Assembly (NCBI GenBank): GCA_020060215.1
Contig: JAGVAP010000119.1
Location: 1-64,000, forward strand
Direction: 5' to 3'
DNA from: Deltaproteobacteria bacterium
Lineage (GTDB): Bacteria; Desulfobacterota; DSM-4660; Desulfatiglandales; HGW-15
Length of the DNA: 64,000 nt
The notes under the pieces were generated by a model. The model was not told the DNA's origin, ran no database searches, and worked only from the letters and a program-made list of their open reading frames with translations. A program made the translations under genes and the position numbers. Position 1 is the stretch's first letter; every line of letters starts with the position of its first letter. Below, piece after piece: positions 16,071-26,838 of this stretch.

Positions 16071-17469
16071 TAGGATGATGATGGATAACCAGTTAAGTCT
16101 TAGCTATAAAAAGATCCTTGGTGAGTACCTGAAGACCGGCCAGGAGACAGACCTCTACCATGTCGCCCAGTTCGGCAAGGAGATGATGAACAAGGGGATA
16201 GGTCCTGAGCTTGTAGTTGAAATGCATCTGGATGCCCTAAGGAAAATCAACAAGGCTGAAAAGACATATCCGGAAAAAACCATTGATGACTCCTTCACCG
16301 TGCTTATGGAAGGGATCATGGCCTATGGCATGGCATACACTGAATTTATCAATTCCAGGGCAGAGGGCTATCTGGCTGAGATCAGGGAATTGAACAAGAG
16401 GTTGAGTGAAAGGCTGACCGAGATGACTGCCCTCTATGAGACCGTAAAGGCGACAGTCTCTTCTCTTGCCCTGGATGAGGTGCTTTCATCTGTCTTCAAC
16501 AGTGCCGTCAAAACGCTGAAAGCAGACACGGGTTCCCTGATGCTTCTTGACCCGGAAGAAGGGGTTTTAACCATAAAAAGGGCGCACGGTCTGGATGAAG
16601 AGATCATCCGAAAGACGAGGATCAAGGTAGGGGAAGGTATTGCGGGGACGGTGGCCCAGAGCGGCGAACCCCTGGTCTTTCATGGAAAGGTGGATAGTCC
16701 GCAAGCTAAGGGCAGGATGAAGTATGCTAAGGTAAACTCCATCTGCTCCCCTTTAAAGACCAAAAAGGGTGTTGTCGGTATTGTCAACCTCAACCGGAAA
16801 GAAGATTCCGAACCCTTTACGCAGGATAATTTAACGCTCCTTTCCACCATGGCGCATGAAGCGGCGTCTGCCATTGAAAACGCCGGCTTGTATAAAGATC
16901 TGCATGAAAGTTACCTCAGCACTATTCGGGCCTTAACGTCTGCGCTGGAGGTAAAAGACCATTACACCAGGGGGCATTCCGATGCAGTGGCAAGGTGTGC
17001 GGTGAAGATAGCAAAGAAACTGGGTCTGTCCCTTCATGAGACAGAAGGCATTGAGGTGGCAGCGATCCTTCATGATATCGGGAAGATCGGCATTCAGGAA
17101 GACATCCTTAATAAACCCGGAAGACTGGACGATGAGGAGTGGAAAGAAGTGAAGAAGCACCCTGAATACAGTCTGAAAATTTTTGAGGATATCAACTTCC
17201 CCTGGGACATTAGACCTAGTGTCTATGCCCATCATGAAAGGTATGAGGGAAACGGTTATCCCTGCGGGCTGAAGGGGGAGGACATCCCGTTGGGTGCGAG
17301 GATCCTTGCCGTCGCGGACCTCTATGATGCGATGACCTCTGACCGCGCCTATAGAAAACGTCTGAGCAAGGAAACGGTAATTGAGGAGTTGAAAAGGGTG
17401 GCCGGAACCCAGATTGACCCTGAAATCGGGAAGGTCTTTATCGAGATGTTGCTGCAAGGCGAGGTGTAA
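16063..17469 (+). CDS. RsbU-N + GAF + HD-GYP phosphodiesterase
   Basis: About 468 residues. RsbU-type N-domain (YKKILGEYLKTGQETDLYHV, GIMAYGMAYTEFI), a short helical linker, GAF domain (about 120-275), and an HD-GYP domain (about 285-460) with AAILHDIGKIGI and HHERYEGNGYPCGL, so both HD and GYP motifs are intact. HD-GYP enzymes hydrolyse c-di-GMP. Paired with the GGDEF protein, it gives opposing outputs under the same predicted RsbT switch. ATG 16063 is chosen because it overlaps the upstream stop; ATGs at 16075-16081 are possible. Confidence 0.9.
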   Translation: MNDRMMMDNQLSLSYKKILGEYLKTGQETDLYHVAQFGKEMMNKGIGPELVVEMHLDALRKINKAEKTYPEKTIDDSFTVLMEGIMAYGMAYTEFINSRAEGYLAEIRELNKRLSERLTEMTALYETVKATVSSLALDEVLSSVFNSAVKTLKADTGSLMLLDPEEGVLTIKRAHGLDEEIIRKTRIKVGEGIAGTVAQSGEPLVFHGKVDSPQAKGRMKYAKVNSICSPLKTKKGVVGIVNLNRKEDSEPFTQDNLTLLSTMAHEAASAIENAGLYKDLHESYLSTIRALTSALEVKDHYTRGHSDAVARCAVKIAKKLGLSLHETEGIEVAAILHDIGKIGIQEDILNKPGRLDDEEWKEVKKHPEYSLKIFEDINFPWDIRPSVYAHHERYEGNGYPCGLKGEDIPLGARILAVADLYDAMTSDRAYRKRLSKETVIEELKRVAGTQIDPEIGKVFIEMLLQGEV

Positions 17470-17526
17470 AACTGTAAATTTACTCATCCAGAGCCTGCCC
17501 ATGCTGTCCCGCTTCAGGGCAGATGA

Positions 17527-17964
17527 GCGCTTCCATACACCCCTGCCATTGTCCACGACCTGGGAAAGATTTCGGTTCCTGCGGAGATCCTCAGCAAGCC
17601 GGGCCCGCTCCGTGAAGCGGAATTCCTGATCATCAAGACGCACCCGCAGAGCGGCTTTGATATTTTGAAAGGCATCGAGTTCCCCTGGCCCCTTGCCGAA
17701 GTGGCGCTGCAGCACCATGAGAGGATGAACGGGTCAGGATATCCTCATGGGCTCCAGGGAGAGGATATTCTCATCGATGCCAGGATAGTGGGCGTGGCGG
17801 ATGTACTGGAGGCCATGGTATCGCACCGGCCTTACCGGCCGGCTCTGGGCATTGAAAAGGCCATGGAGGAGATGCAGAGAAACAGGGGTGTGCTATACCA
17901 TCCGGAGGTCGCCGATGCATGTCTGCATGTGTTCCAGGAAGGGAGGTTGTTCGGCAGGCAATGA
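17527..17964 (+). pseudogene. HD-GYP domain remnant
   Basis: Frame open from 17527 with AIVHDLGKISVPAEILSKPG, HHERMNGSGYPHGLQGED and VADVLEAMVSHRPYRPA: the greater part of an HD-GYP domain, including HD and GYP motifs, but with no start codon or N-terminal half and a stop (17524) just before it. It follows the intact HD-GYP gene by 57 bases and differs from it, so it is a leftover of a second phosphodiesterase rather than a simple duplication. The only nearby start, TTG 17665, lies inside the domain. Confidence 0.8.
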
Positions 17965-17975
17965 GGAGTCGGCAG

Positions 17976-17996
17976 TCCCGCTAAGAAGCAGCGGGA
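17976..17996 (+). other. Hairpin at the end of the stressosome block
   Basis: TCCCGCT pairs with AGCGGGA over a seven-base loop. No T-run follows; it may be a weak end signal or REP-like element. Confidence 0.35.
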
Positions 17997-18479
17997 TCTG
18001 CGCTGTGCTTCGATCGGCAAGAGACAGGAGGCAAGGAAACGATCTATGAATAGGAGACATGAACCTATGAAGATCAGTGCTCGTTTCCTAAGTTAATTTA
18101 GAAAATCCATCGTCACAATCCGGGTTTGTTTCCCAAGTGCAATTCGCATCTTTGGCTCCGGCAAGCGGGAGCGGGTGAGCATCTCCCTTTGGGATAATTC
18201 GGTTGCGGTCGGGGAGATCAGGAGGACTCAGCCATTGTGCCGACAGCGGTGAAAGAATCTGCACCTGTTGAATGGCGCTTCGCACCTGTTCAAGCCGCGA
18301 TCTCACCTCATCGCTTCGCCCCTGGTCTCTTCTGTTCTGGCAATATCCAACCACGTACGCAATGGTATTTAAAATCAGCGTTTATCGCGCTGTTTTTTCC
18401 CACTTCTCCCCCACTTTTCAACCCTGCAGCAATGATTAATTTGCCACCCGAACATTTGAGGTAAAGGAGGAAATTATCT
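17997..18479. other. Intergenic region before hsp20
   Basis: No gene recognised. Short frames on both strands lack ribosome sites and family features. It contains a small hairpin with a T-run (18376-18398). The ribosome site AAAGGAGG lies at its 3' end. No CIRCE element and no clear sigma-32 promoter were found by eye. Confidence 0.5.
18376..18398 (+). terminator. Possible small rho-independent terminator or leader hairpin
   Basis: CAGCG, seven-base loop, CGCTG, then TTTTTT. The stem is only five base pairs, so it is weak; it lies 82 bases before the Hsp20 start and might attenuate it. Confidence 0.35.
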
Positions 18480-18929
18480 ATGGCCTTGGAATTAAAGCCT
18501 TGGAGGCCTTTCAGGGAATTGGCGAGTTTCCGTGGGGACATGGAGGAGATGATGAGACGATTCTTCTCCGAGCCCTTTGGGCCCCTGTCCAGAGCAGAAG
18601 AGTGGCAGCCTTCGGTGGACATTGCCGAGAAAGACGGCAACATCGTTGTGAAGGCGGAGTTGCCGGGCCTTGAGGTCAAAGACATTGACCTTAAGGTTTC
18701 CGGGGACCTGCTTACCCTGAAGGGTGAAAAGAAGAAAGAGGAAGAAACCAAAGAACAAGACTACTACCGTCGTGAGATTTACTCCGGCAGTTTCCAGAGG
18801 ACTTTCCGCCTCCCGAGCGAGGTGGACAACGAGAAGGTGGATGCTTCCTTTAAGAACGGCATTTTGACCATCACTATGCCCAAGGCGGAGAACGCATCGC
18901 AAAAGAAGATCGAAATCAAGACCCACTGA
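18480..18929 (+). CDS. Small heat shock protein, Hsp20/alpha-crystallin family
   Basis: ATP-independent holdase chaperone of 149 residues. N-terminal arm MALELKPWRPFRELASFRGD, alpha-crystallin domain from about residue 40 (WQPSVDIAEKDGNIVVKAELPGLEVKDIDLKV), and terminal signature FKNGILTITMPKAE. Strong AAAGGAGG site. Clustered with groESL, giving a proteostasis block. Confidence 0.96.
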   Translation: MALELKPWRPFRELASFRGDMEEMMRRFFSEPFGPLSRAEEWQPSVDIAEKDGNIVVKAELPGLEVKDIDLKVSGDLLTLKGEKKKEEETKEQDYYRREIYSGSFQRTFRLPSEVDNEKVDASFKNGILTITMPKAENASQKKIEIKTH

Positions 18930-19145
18930 AGTCCAGTCCACTTATTTCCCGGTCCGGTAGGCGACCGCTTGCGAACCGGGGTGGGCGCCCAGTGCAGTAT
19001 CGGTGTGTTGAGAGAGACTGGGAATTAGGTTCTGGGATGTTTTGAAACTGCCGGCGGTGCCTGAAAGCGAGTTGATGAAGGAGAGTTCTCAGGGACTCTG
19101 ATGGTGCTTGATCATGGAAAAGGATGAAGCCAATTGATTGGATCG

Positions 19146-19553
19146 ATGGATATGGACTCAAGGGATCAGGGAGGGCGTAGCCTGGACTCCGAAGAAATGA
19201 GGGCTGTTGCGGAGAGCCTGCTCGAGCGGAAACGGGAGATTTGGAACGAGATCAGGGAGGATCTTGAGAATGATCTGAGCGGGGAGTATCAGAACCTGGT
19301 TCAGACCATCAAGGATCACGTCGACGACGCCATGGCCGAATTGATGGCGAGTACGGCGTTATCACTGGTCGAGCTGAAGGCAAGAGAGCTGCAGCAGATC
19401 GAAGCAGCATTGCGGCGGATGGAGGAAGGCGATTACGGCCGCTGCGAGGACTGCGGGAGCTGGATCCGGCCGGAGCGATTAAAGGCGTTGCCTTACTCGA
19501 CCCGCTGCCTGGAGTGCCAGGCCGGGTGGGAGAGAATCCAGGGGGTGCGGTAG
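19146..19553 (+). CDS. DksA/TraR-family zinc-finger protein
   Basis: About 135 residues: long helical hairpin (residues 15-90) followed by a four-Cys zinc finger CEDCG...RCLEC with the spacing of the DksA/TraR family. Such proteins bind RNA polymerase's secondary channel to tune transcription with or without ppGpp, or have related roles. The coiled-coil tip sequence DDAMAELMAS has acidic residues but is not the classic DxxDxA. Start is uncertain; ATG 19146 is preferred over the TTG at 19134. Confidence 0.88.
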   Translation: MDMDSRDQGGRSLDSEEMRAVAESLLERKREIWNEIREDLENDLSGEYQNLVQTIKDHVDDAMAELMASTALSLVELKARELQQIEAALRRMEEGDYGRCEDCGSWIRPERLKALPYSTRCLECQAGWERIQGVR

Positions 19554-19698
19554 ACGGGAATTTTAAAATCAAACAGTCGTGGCGGGGCGGCAGCAGCTTG
19601 CTTCAGCCTGTTGTTCAGTCATTCGTAAAATAAGACGATCAACTTCTTCCAAGTTGCCGATCAATACTCATCCGCCTGGAAACGTTCCCCAACCTGAC

Positions 19699-19772
19699 TT
19701 GAACCGAAAACAGCGAGCGCATTCCCCGCAGCCACCCGCCAAGCGGCGGGACTTGAAAAAATGCGATGAATG
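19699..19772. repeat. REP-like repeat, copy 2
   Basis: Starts TTGAACCGAAAACAGCGAGC and continues GCATTCCCCGCAG, then a CCCGCC/GGCGGG hairpin and ATGCGATGAATGC. Shares the core (TGAACCG-AA-CAGCGAG-GCATT-CCC) with copies at 11886 and 26710. Confidence 0.6.
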
Positions 19773-19853
19773 CTTAATCCATTCATCACCAATATCTATT
19801 ACTTAGAACGAAGTTGTGCCTTTATAACATACCAAAGGAGGGTTTTTGGGAAC

Positions 19854-20144
19854 ATGAATATCAGACCCTTGAACGACAGAGTTCTTGTTTTGAGGATGGA
19901 AGGGGAAGAGAAGACCGTAGGCGGGATCATCATTCCGGATACGGCCAAGGAGAAGCCCCAAGAGGGCAAAGTGATTGCCGTTGGACCTGGAAAACCGGGG
20001 GATGACGGGAAACGCATTCCCCTTCAGGTAAGAACCGGCGATCGGGTCTTGTTCAGCAAGTACGCTGGAAACGAGATCAAGGTCGACGGGTTGGAACATC
20101 TCATCATGCGCGAGGACGACATCCTCGGAGTCATAGAGAAGTGA
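19854..20144 (+). CDS. groES: Co-chaperonin GroES
   Basis: 96-residue lid of the GroEL folding chamber. [20 protein letters not shown], the mobile-loop region [21 protein letters not shown], and [18 protein letters not shown] are diagnostic. ATG 19854 follows AAAGGAGGG. Nineteen bases before groEL, a normal operon. Confidence 0.98.
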   Translation: MNIRPLNDRVLVLRMEGEEKTVGGIIIPDTAKEKPQEGKVIAVGPGKPGDDGKRIPLQVRTGDRVLFSKYAGNEIKVDGLEHLIMREDDILGVIEK

Positions 20145-20160
20145 TAAAGGGAGGTGTTGA

Positions 20161-21789
<1,629 letters not shown>

Positions 21790-22311
21790 CATGGGGAGAG
21801 GCCCGGGGCCGGGCCAAGTGTCTCTATGGATGAACCGAGCGCGCCTCCGAGGACTTCAAGAGGGGAACATGCACGATAAGACATTGGAAGAGGAGAAAAG
21901 ATTATTGTGACGATCTGCTGCGAAAGAAAGCTGGAGAGGGAAAAGGAAGCGAAGGAAGATTATGACCGATTTTCTGAGAGCGACTGCGGATTTTGGTAAC
22001 TATGGAAAGAGGGGCAAGAGAAAGGGAGGCCTTGATCGGCTCGGCCAACGAGGCTGATCAGCCCGATTCTCCCCATGTAGCTGTTCATGACTTGTTTGAC
22101 CTTGGACCCGGGACCCTGCCCCTCTTTAAAATGATTGCTCTTCGATCCCCTTAGGTTTACATTACCCCCGTTTCTCAGCCGGACTAATCCGTCCCCTCTC
22201 CCTGAGAAGGAGACGGGGGGTTTGCTTCTTGGCCCAGGAATGGACGCGTTTGGAAACGGGAGAACCGGGGCAATGCTGGACCGCCGGAATATTTCGGAGC
22301 CTGTTAGCCCC
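21790..22311. other. Intergenic region after groEL
   Basis: No gene recognised. Just after groEL is GGCCCGG/CCGGGCC, a GC hairpin without a T-run. At 22098-22115 is GACCTTGGACCCGGGACC, which recurs with one change at 23008-23025. Confidence 0.5.
22098..22115. repeat. Short interspersed repeat GACCTTGGACCYGGGACC, copy 1
   Basis: Eighteen-base sequence found again at 23008-23025 with a single C/T difference; the two copies flank the toxin-antitoxin pair. Confidence 0.5.
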
Positions 22312-22340
22312 GTGACGAAGGTGATCGCGCATGGTACAAT
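22312..22340 (+). promoter_or_regulatory. Sigma-70-type promoter for the toxin-antitoxin pair
   Basis: GTGACG, 17 bases, TACAAT, followed seven bases later by a GGAGG ribosome site and the antitoxin ATG at 22360. Sequence match by eye. Confidence 0.45.
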
Positions 22341-22359
22341 TGGGGCGGAGGTAAAAACC

Positions 22360-22560
22360 ATGACAAGAGTGGAAGAGTTGGCAGATAAGGTCCAGCGACT
22401 CAGCCGGCAGGAGCTTGCCGCATTCAGGGAGTGGTTTCGCGAGTACGACTCTGATGAATGGGACAGGGAGATTGAAGAGGACGTTCTGGCCGGCCGACTC
22501 GATACGTTGGCAGATAAGGCGATTGCAGAGCATAAGGCCGGAAGGACGAAAGAGCTTTGA
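22360..22560 (+). CDS. Putative type II antitoxin
   Basis: 66 residues, acidic and helical (TRVEELADKVQRLSRQELAAF, DSDEWDREIEEDVLAGRLDTLADKA). It lies directly before and overlaps a ParE/RelE-like toxin gene, the standard order for type II modules. GGAGG site nine bases upstream of the ATG. No recognisable DNA-binding domain at the N-terminus, as in several small antitoxins paired with ParE/RelE toxins. Confidence 0.75.
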   Translation: MTRVEELADKVQRLSRQELAAFREWFREYDSDEWDREIEEDVLAGRLDTLADKAIAEHKAGRTKEL

Positions 22561-22820
22561 GGCACTTTGCCGCCCATTCATTTTGGGACAACTATGAACG
22601 CCTGCCTGCGAATATCCGGAAGTTGGCAGACGAGTGCTACGCCCGGCTGAAATCAAACCCTCGACATCCCTCCCTGCACCTGAAGACGATTGGCAGATAC
22701 TATTCCGTGAGAGTTGGTCCCCATTACCGTGCCCTTGCGATCGAAATCCCTGAGGGATTGCTATGGTTCTGGATCGGAACGCATGACCAATACCAGAGAA
22801 TGCTAAAGAAGACCGGCTGA
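22557..22820 (+). CDS. ParE/RelE-superfamily toxin
   Basis: 87 residues with the RelE fold pattern: SFWDNYERLPANIRKLADECYARL, then LHLKTIGRYYSVRVGPHYRALAIE and FWIGTHDQYQRML. Members either cleave ribosome-bound mRNA (RelE) or poison gyrase (ParE); which is not decidable here. The TTG start overlaps the antitoxin stop by four bases, so the pair is co-translated. Confidence 0.82.
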   Translation: MRHFAAHSFWDNYERLPANIRKLADECYARLKSNPRHPSLHLKTIGRYYSVRVGPHYRALAIEIPEGLLWFWIGTHDQYQRMLKKTG

Positions 22821-23174
22821 AATGCCCCTTCCTTAACCCAGCTGAGCGGCCGTCGCGGCGTGCTTTTTCCCGACCGGCCCGGGGCCTTATACGAGCAGGT
22901 CCCGATCCAGATTGCCTGATTTGCTAACCCCAGTCAGGGATCTGCACCTTGGATCCGTCGTTACCCCCTGTTAACCTCTGAACTTTGAACCCTGAACCGC
23001 TTCTCTTGACCTTGGACCTGGGACCTTCCTGAAAGTTATTGATCTTTTCAGATTGACCTCCGGACATGCCTAGACGATGACGGCTCGCTTTCGCTGGAAC
23101 GTTTCAAGAACAGGTTCTGCTATACAAAGGTGGCGAGATGGGCTGGCGAAAAGGAGTACAGGCTGGTCAGAGCG
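22821..23174. other. Intergenic region between toxin and permease
   Basis: No gene recognised on either strand. Holds the second copy of the short GACCTTGGACC repeat and a run of similar 'AACTTTGAACCCTGAACC' text typical of non-coding spacer repeats. Confidence 0.45.
23008..23025. repeat. Short interspersed repeat GACCTTGGACCYGGGACC, copy 2
   Basis: Matches 22098-22115 with one difference. Confidence 0.5.
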
Positions 23175-24176
23175 CTAAAGGAACTTCGTAAGGCCCCGGA
23201 GGGCAGGCGCCTGGGCGATAATCCTGCGCATCAGAGGTTGGAGGAGCAGCGGCGAGAGATACATTGGGAAATAGCAGAAGGCGAAATAAAGCCACGTGAG
23301 GTCAGGCAAAGTCCCGCCCGTTGCAGCGAGCATCAGCCCGACATTACGTTGAGAGGCCATGAAGCCGAGCGTAAGAGCCCGCTCCCGTCCTGCGGATGCG
23401 AACACCAGGGTGGTCAGGCAAACCACGGCAAGAAAGACTGCGAAGGCAAGGGCAACGAGACCGGCTGTGATCATGGGGGTGCTGATAAAGCGAGGGGCGA
23501 CGCTTTCCATGATGGCTGCGATAAAGACGAAGAGGACGAGGATGTTCAAACCGTCGATCCTTTCCTTCTGCCGCTCGATCGCCCTGGAGCCGGCGATCCG
23601 ACGCACCATCAAACCGACCAAAGCGGAGCCTCCGAGGATCGCGATCAATTTCAATCCAAGGGTCGAAGGGGAGAGTGTAAGTGCAGGCCCTATGAAGGCA
23701 TAGGCGAAAAGGGGCGCAGTAAAGGGTAGCAGGGCCGTGCTTGCTACCATGGTGCAGAGCACAAGCGTAGCATCGAGCCCCATCAGCGAGGCAAATGCGG
23801 GAGCCGCCATCAATGGAGAGGCAATTGCCTGCAAGATAAGGGCGACGAAGAGATCGGGGAAGCGGTGCTTGAGGCCGAACGCCAGATAAATCACACCGAA
23901 AACGATTGGGACTACCAGAGAAGTCCAGGCGGTCGCACCAAGGACGATCATGGGACGCCTGAGATAACTCCTAAAGGCTGCCCCGTCCAGGTTAACGAAC
24001 GCAATACATAACAGTATGAAGACCGCTTCGGTGACAAAGGGCCTAAGGAGGGAGCCGATCGGTGGAAAGGCGATCCCTATGAAGATGAGGGATGCGACCG
24101 CACGGGTACCTTGCCGCCCGAGCCATGACAGTGCCGCTCCCGGGGCGTAGATAATGATCCGAGTAAGAGTTCCCAT
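23175..24176 (-). CDS. Bile acid:sodium symporter-like membrane permease
   Basis: About 333 residues with roughly ten hydrophobic segments (for example AVASLIFIGIAFPPIG, AVFILLCIAFVNLDG, LNILVLFVFIAAIMESV, YFAFCYFPMYLSPLLL). Paired glycine/proline-rich crossing helices and the overall plan suggest the BART superfamily (bile acid symporter/arsenite/auxin-efflux carriers). Substrate unknown. ATG 24176 with GGGAG upstream is chosen; the longer frame to 24257 adds a hydrophilic stretch that looks untranslated. Stands alone. Confidence 0.7.
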   Translation of the reverse strand: MGTLTRIIIYAPGAALSWLGRQGTRAVASLIFIGIAFPPIGSLLRPFVTEAVFILLCIAFVNLDGAAFRSYLRRPMIVLGATAWTSLVVPIVFGVIYLAFGLKHRFPDLFVALILQAIASPLMAAPAFASLMGLDATLVLCTMVASTALLPFTAPLFAYAFIGPALTLSPSTLGLKLIAILGGSALVGLMVRRIAGSRAIERQKERIDGLNILVLFVFIAAIMESVAPRFISTPMITAGLVALAFAVFLAVVCLTTLVFASAGRERALTLGFMASQRNVGLMLAATGGTLPDLTWLYFAFCYFPMYLSPLLLQPLMRRIIAQAPALRGLTKFL

Positions 24177-24310
24177 CGCAACTCCCGAATGAAAACAGCA
24201 GGGATGCTGAGCGAATCCCGCTACCGGGCCAGACTCGCCTCTCTCGTGAACGGTCATTCGTCCGATACCTCATCAGACCGGTGTGCCTCGAATTCTTCCG
24301 TTCTTGTTGG

Positions 24311-24928
24311 TCAGGCGGTTCTACGGAAATGGCAATAGAGATACATTTGCTCGACCCTACTCGGGGTAATATGCAATTCCTTTTTGTGACGCTTCAATTC
24401 AAACTCACCCCCAAGGGTCTCCACTAACTGCTCGGGACTGTAGCGATGTACCGGAAGCCCGCTGCACTTGGGCGGGGCTTCAGGTGCAAATGCAGCGATA
24501 ATCAGATGTCCCCCCGGCTTCAACGACTTTAGAAGGTTAACCCTGTATTTCCGCTGCTCCTCAAGCTCGGTGAGAAAATGGAACACCGCTCGGTCATGCC
24601 ACACTTCATAGTAATGCGAAGGCAAATCAATCGAAGTGATGTCCCCATTCAACCATGTAACCCGTTCTGCCTTTTCTCCCAATCTCACCTTGACCGAGGC
24701 CAGGACTTTCTCGGATATGTCGAGAACCGTGACTGAGCGGTACCCTTCGTTCAACAGGTCGTCGACCAATGTGGATGCCCCTCCACCGACGTCGATGATT
24801 GGAGCCTCCGGAGGCAAATCCAGTTCCTGAATCCAGGCAAAGGAGGTCTGTAGATGAGGCTCATACCACCCGAGGACTTCAGGCGGCTTAGATGAGTAAA
24901 GCTTCTCCCAATGATCTTTTCGGGTCAT
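24311..24928 (-). CDS. Class I SAM-dependent methyltransferase
   Basis: 205 residues of Rossmann methyltransferase fold: motif I IIDVGGGASTLVDDLL, motif II acidic VTVLDISEKVL, then WLNGDITSIDL and LKPGGHLIIAAF. Opening HWEKLYSSKPPEVLGWYEPHLQTS is typical of a small-molecule methyltransferase group. Substrate not inferable. Confidence 0.85.
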   Translation of the reverse strand: MTRKDHWEKLYSSKPPEVLGWYEPHLQTSFAWIQELDLPPEAPIIDVGGGASTLVDDLLNEGYRSVTVLDISEKVLASVKVRLGEKAERVTWLNGDITSIDLPSHYYEVWHDRAVFHFLTELEEQRKYRVNLLKSLKPGGHLIIAAFAPEAPPKCSGLPVHRYSPEQLVETLGGEFELKRHKKELHITPSRVEQMYLYCHFRRTA

Positions 24929-25331
24929 TTCGTATCTTTCGCGTGCAGTTCTCAGGCGGGTTCCTCGGGATCGATGGTCTCCGTCCTAGATTCGACTCCC
25001 TACACCCTTTGGCCTCAGTTCTCAATGGAACCCCCATGTCTCTTGACGGCGCCCCCCCTTGTCTTACCCGAGTTCACGGCCTTTGTAGCACTGAAGCAGA
25101 CGACCTCTCTTCAATGTACTTCGACAAATCGGCTCCAGGCAGGATCTCATAAGACAATGTCCCTTCGGCAGACCGGCTTGTCATTAGCTTGAAGATGAAT
25201 GAACGAGGGTACTTCTCGGCAAATTCCTTTGATTTCCACCGGTAGATCCCATCATCAACGCTCCTTGGACAAACAGTATTGCATCAAACGGTAGCTTACG
25301 CCATGGTGTCATCGAAATTGCTTCGATCCCT
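24929..25331. other. Intergenic region
   Basis: No supported gene. Short frames on the plus strand lack ribosome sites; the minus strand also shows nothing recognisable. Confidence 0.4.
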
Positions 25332-25667
25332 CTATTTTGCCGTCAAACGGGACTGTCGAAGAACCGGCCTGTATCGGTTTTGGCCGCTTCCGTTGAGTCT
25401 CTTCCTGAGGACAGGAGAGACACTGAAGGTTAGGACCCTCCTCGACGGCAGGGTGAGCCGAGCCCCTGTCGCGGGGTTCCTCCCCACCCTCTCCCTCTTC
25501 TCCCGGACATTGAACTTCCCGAACCCGGAGATGAGGACATCCTCCCCATTGGCCAGGGCGCTCTTGATGATCTCAAGGGTTTTTTCCACCACCGCGGCGG
25601 CTCTGGTCTTCGGCATGCCTTGCTCTTCCTGGACTGACTCGATGATCCGGTCTTTCGTGAGGGTCAT
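25332..25667 (-). CDS. Integration host factor/HU-family DNA-bending protein
   Basis: About 111 residues. MTLTKDRIIESVQEEQGMPKTRAAAVVEKTLEIIKSALANGEDVLISGFGKF and GRNPATG with the DNA-intercalating proline are diagnostic; the KxxGxF spacing resembles IHF alpha. An extra basic tail (NRYRPVLRQSRLTAK) of about 15 residues follows the usual end. Binds the minor groove and bends DNA. Confidence 0.92.
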   Translation of the reverse strand: MTLTKDRIIESVQEEQGMPKTRAAAVVEKTLEIIKSALANGEDVLISGFGKFNVREKRERVGRNPATGARLTLPSRRVLTFSVSPVLRKRLNGSGQNRYRPVLRQSRLTAK

Positions 25668-26124
25668 GGGATCGCTCTCCTTCAATCTCGTCTTGGTTAA
25701 ATTGCCGCATCGGGCGAATTCACGGCAGGGTTGAAGGTTGACAATAGCATGGGTCCAGGGCCAAGACCAAATACGATCTTCCTGGGCGTATTCGGCTCAT
25801 TTCGTTCCCTCGCCTTTCCATCGTACATCTCATTGGCCTCGGCGCCCGCATTCCCCAGGCAATAGATCCTGGTCTGGTCCGCGTGGTACCCCGGAAAAGG
25901 ATCGGGATATCGATCGGATTCATCTCCTAGGGGATGCATCTCTTGTGCGCTCAATCGCTGCGAACATGATGGCCACTCTCGATCCTGGAGAAATAGGCAT
26001 CGCATTCCCCCTGCTGAGTAGAAAATCTTCATTGATCAGAGATGGAAGGAGAAGATCAAGCCCGGAGAGAGGGACCCCAAACGATGATTGGGCGAAACGT
26101 TGGGGTGCAGGCTGCCGGGAAATA
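25668..26124. other. Intergenic region
   Basis: Several overlapping frames on both strands, but none with a ribosome site or family features. Treated as non-coding. Confidence 0.4.
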
Positions 26125-26499
26125 TCAGCTCCTTTTTAAGAGGAGACTTGCTACGGTTTCCAGCAGATCCTTCCGGGTGAAGGGCTTCTGCAAGGTGGCG
26201 TCGGCCCCCAATTCTCTTGCCTTAAGAAGGTAGTCCTCCTGCCCGAGCATGCCGCCACCGGATACTGCGATAATCGCTGTCTTCGGATAGTCGCGACGAA
26301 GCCGGACGATTACCTCGAATCCTTCCCGATCAGGCATGACCAGGTCGGTGATGACCATGTCGGCCAGGTGTCGGCGCTGGAGATCCAGACCCGAATTTCC
26401 TTCCGAAGCCTCGATAACCTCATGCCCCTCTTTTTCCAGGAAGAGCTTGATTACTCTTCTTATTCCCGCCTCGTCATCGATTATCAGGATTCGCGCCAT
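26125..26499 (-). CDS. Stand-alone response-regulator receiver
   Basis: 124 residues: acidic pair in LIIDDEAGIRR, phospho-acceptor Asp in VITDLVMPDREG, Ser in IAVSGGG and Lys in LQKPFTRKDLL. ATG 26499 follows GGAGGC. No output domain. Lies near the PAS histidine kinase on the same strand, a plausible partner. Confidence 0.9.
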   Translation of the reverse strand: MARILIIDDEAGIRRVIKLFLEKEGHEVIEASEGNSGLDLQRRHLADMVITDLVMPDREGFEVIVRLRRDYPKTAIIAVSGGGMLGQEDYLLKARELGADATLQKPFTRKDLLETVASLLLKRS

Positions 26500-26838
26500 C
26501 GCCAAGCCTCCGGGGGGGGCCATGAGCCCTCGGGCCTTGTTCTGGAAGTGCTGCTCCAATGTCCCTGCGTTTACTATAGGTATTGGCGGTCATGTCCGCA
26601 ATGAGGCACGACCATCCCGGCGCGAGATCTCTCTTCGGAACATTGTTGCAGCCTGCTTCTTTCGAGGGTAGTATGAGACCAAATCCAACCTTTTCAGCGG
26701 CCTTAAATTGAAGCTCCCCCACAGCAAGCTGCGGGGAATGCGCTCGCTGTTTCGGTTCAATGCCATTCAAACCGCCCTCGCTCTGCGCGAGGGGATTCGT
26801 CCCGGTTGTCACCCGTAGCCCTTCTCAAGGGACCCGCT
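26500..26838. other. Intergenic region with REP-like copy
   Basis: No gene seen. Contains the inverted third copy of the REP-like repeat at 26710-26762. Confidence 0.45.
26710..26762. repeat. REP-like repeat, copy 3 (inverted)
   Basis: The minus strand reads TTGAACCGAAACAGCGAGCG then CATTCCCCGCAG, near-identical to copy 2 at 19699, and ends in a short GC hairpin arm. Confidence 0.6.

Noticed and set aside
19600..19853. CIRCE operator before groES
   Set aside because: No TTAGCACTC/GAGTGCTAA repeat could be found.
23130..23729. Charged plus-strand frame opposite the permease
   Set aside because: Antisense of membrane segments; composition is an artefact.
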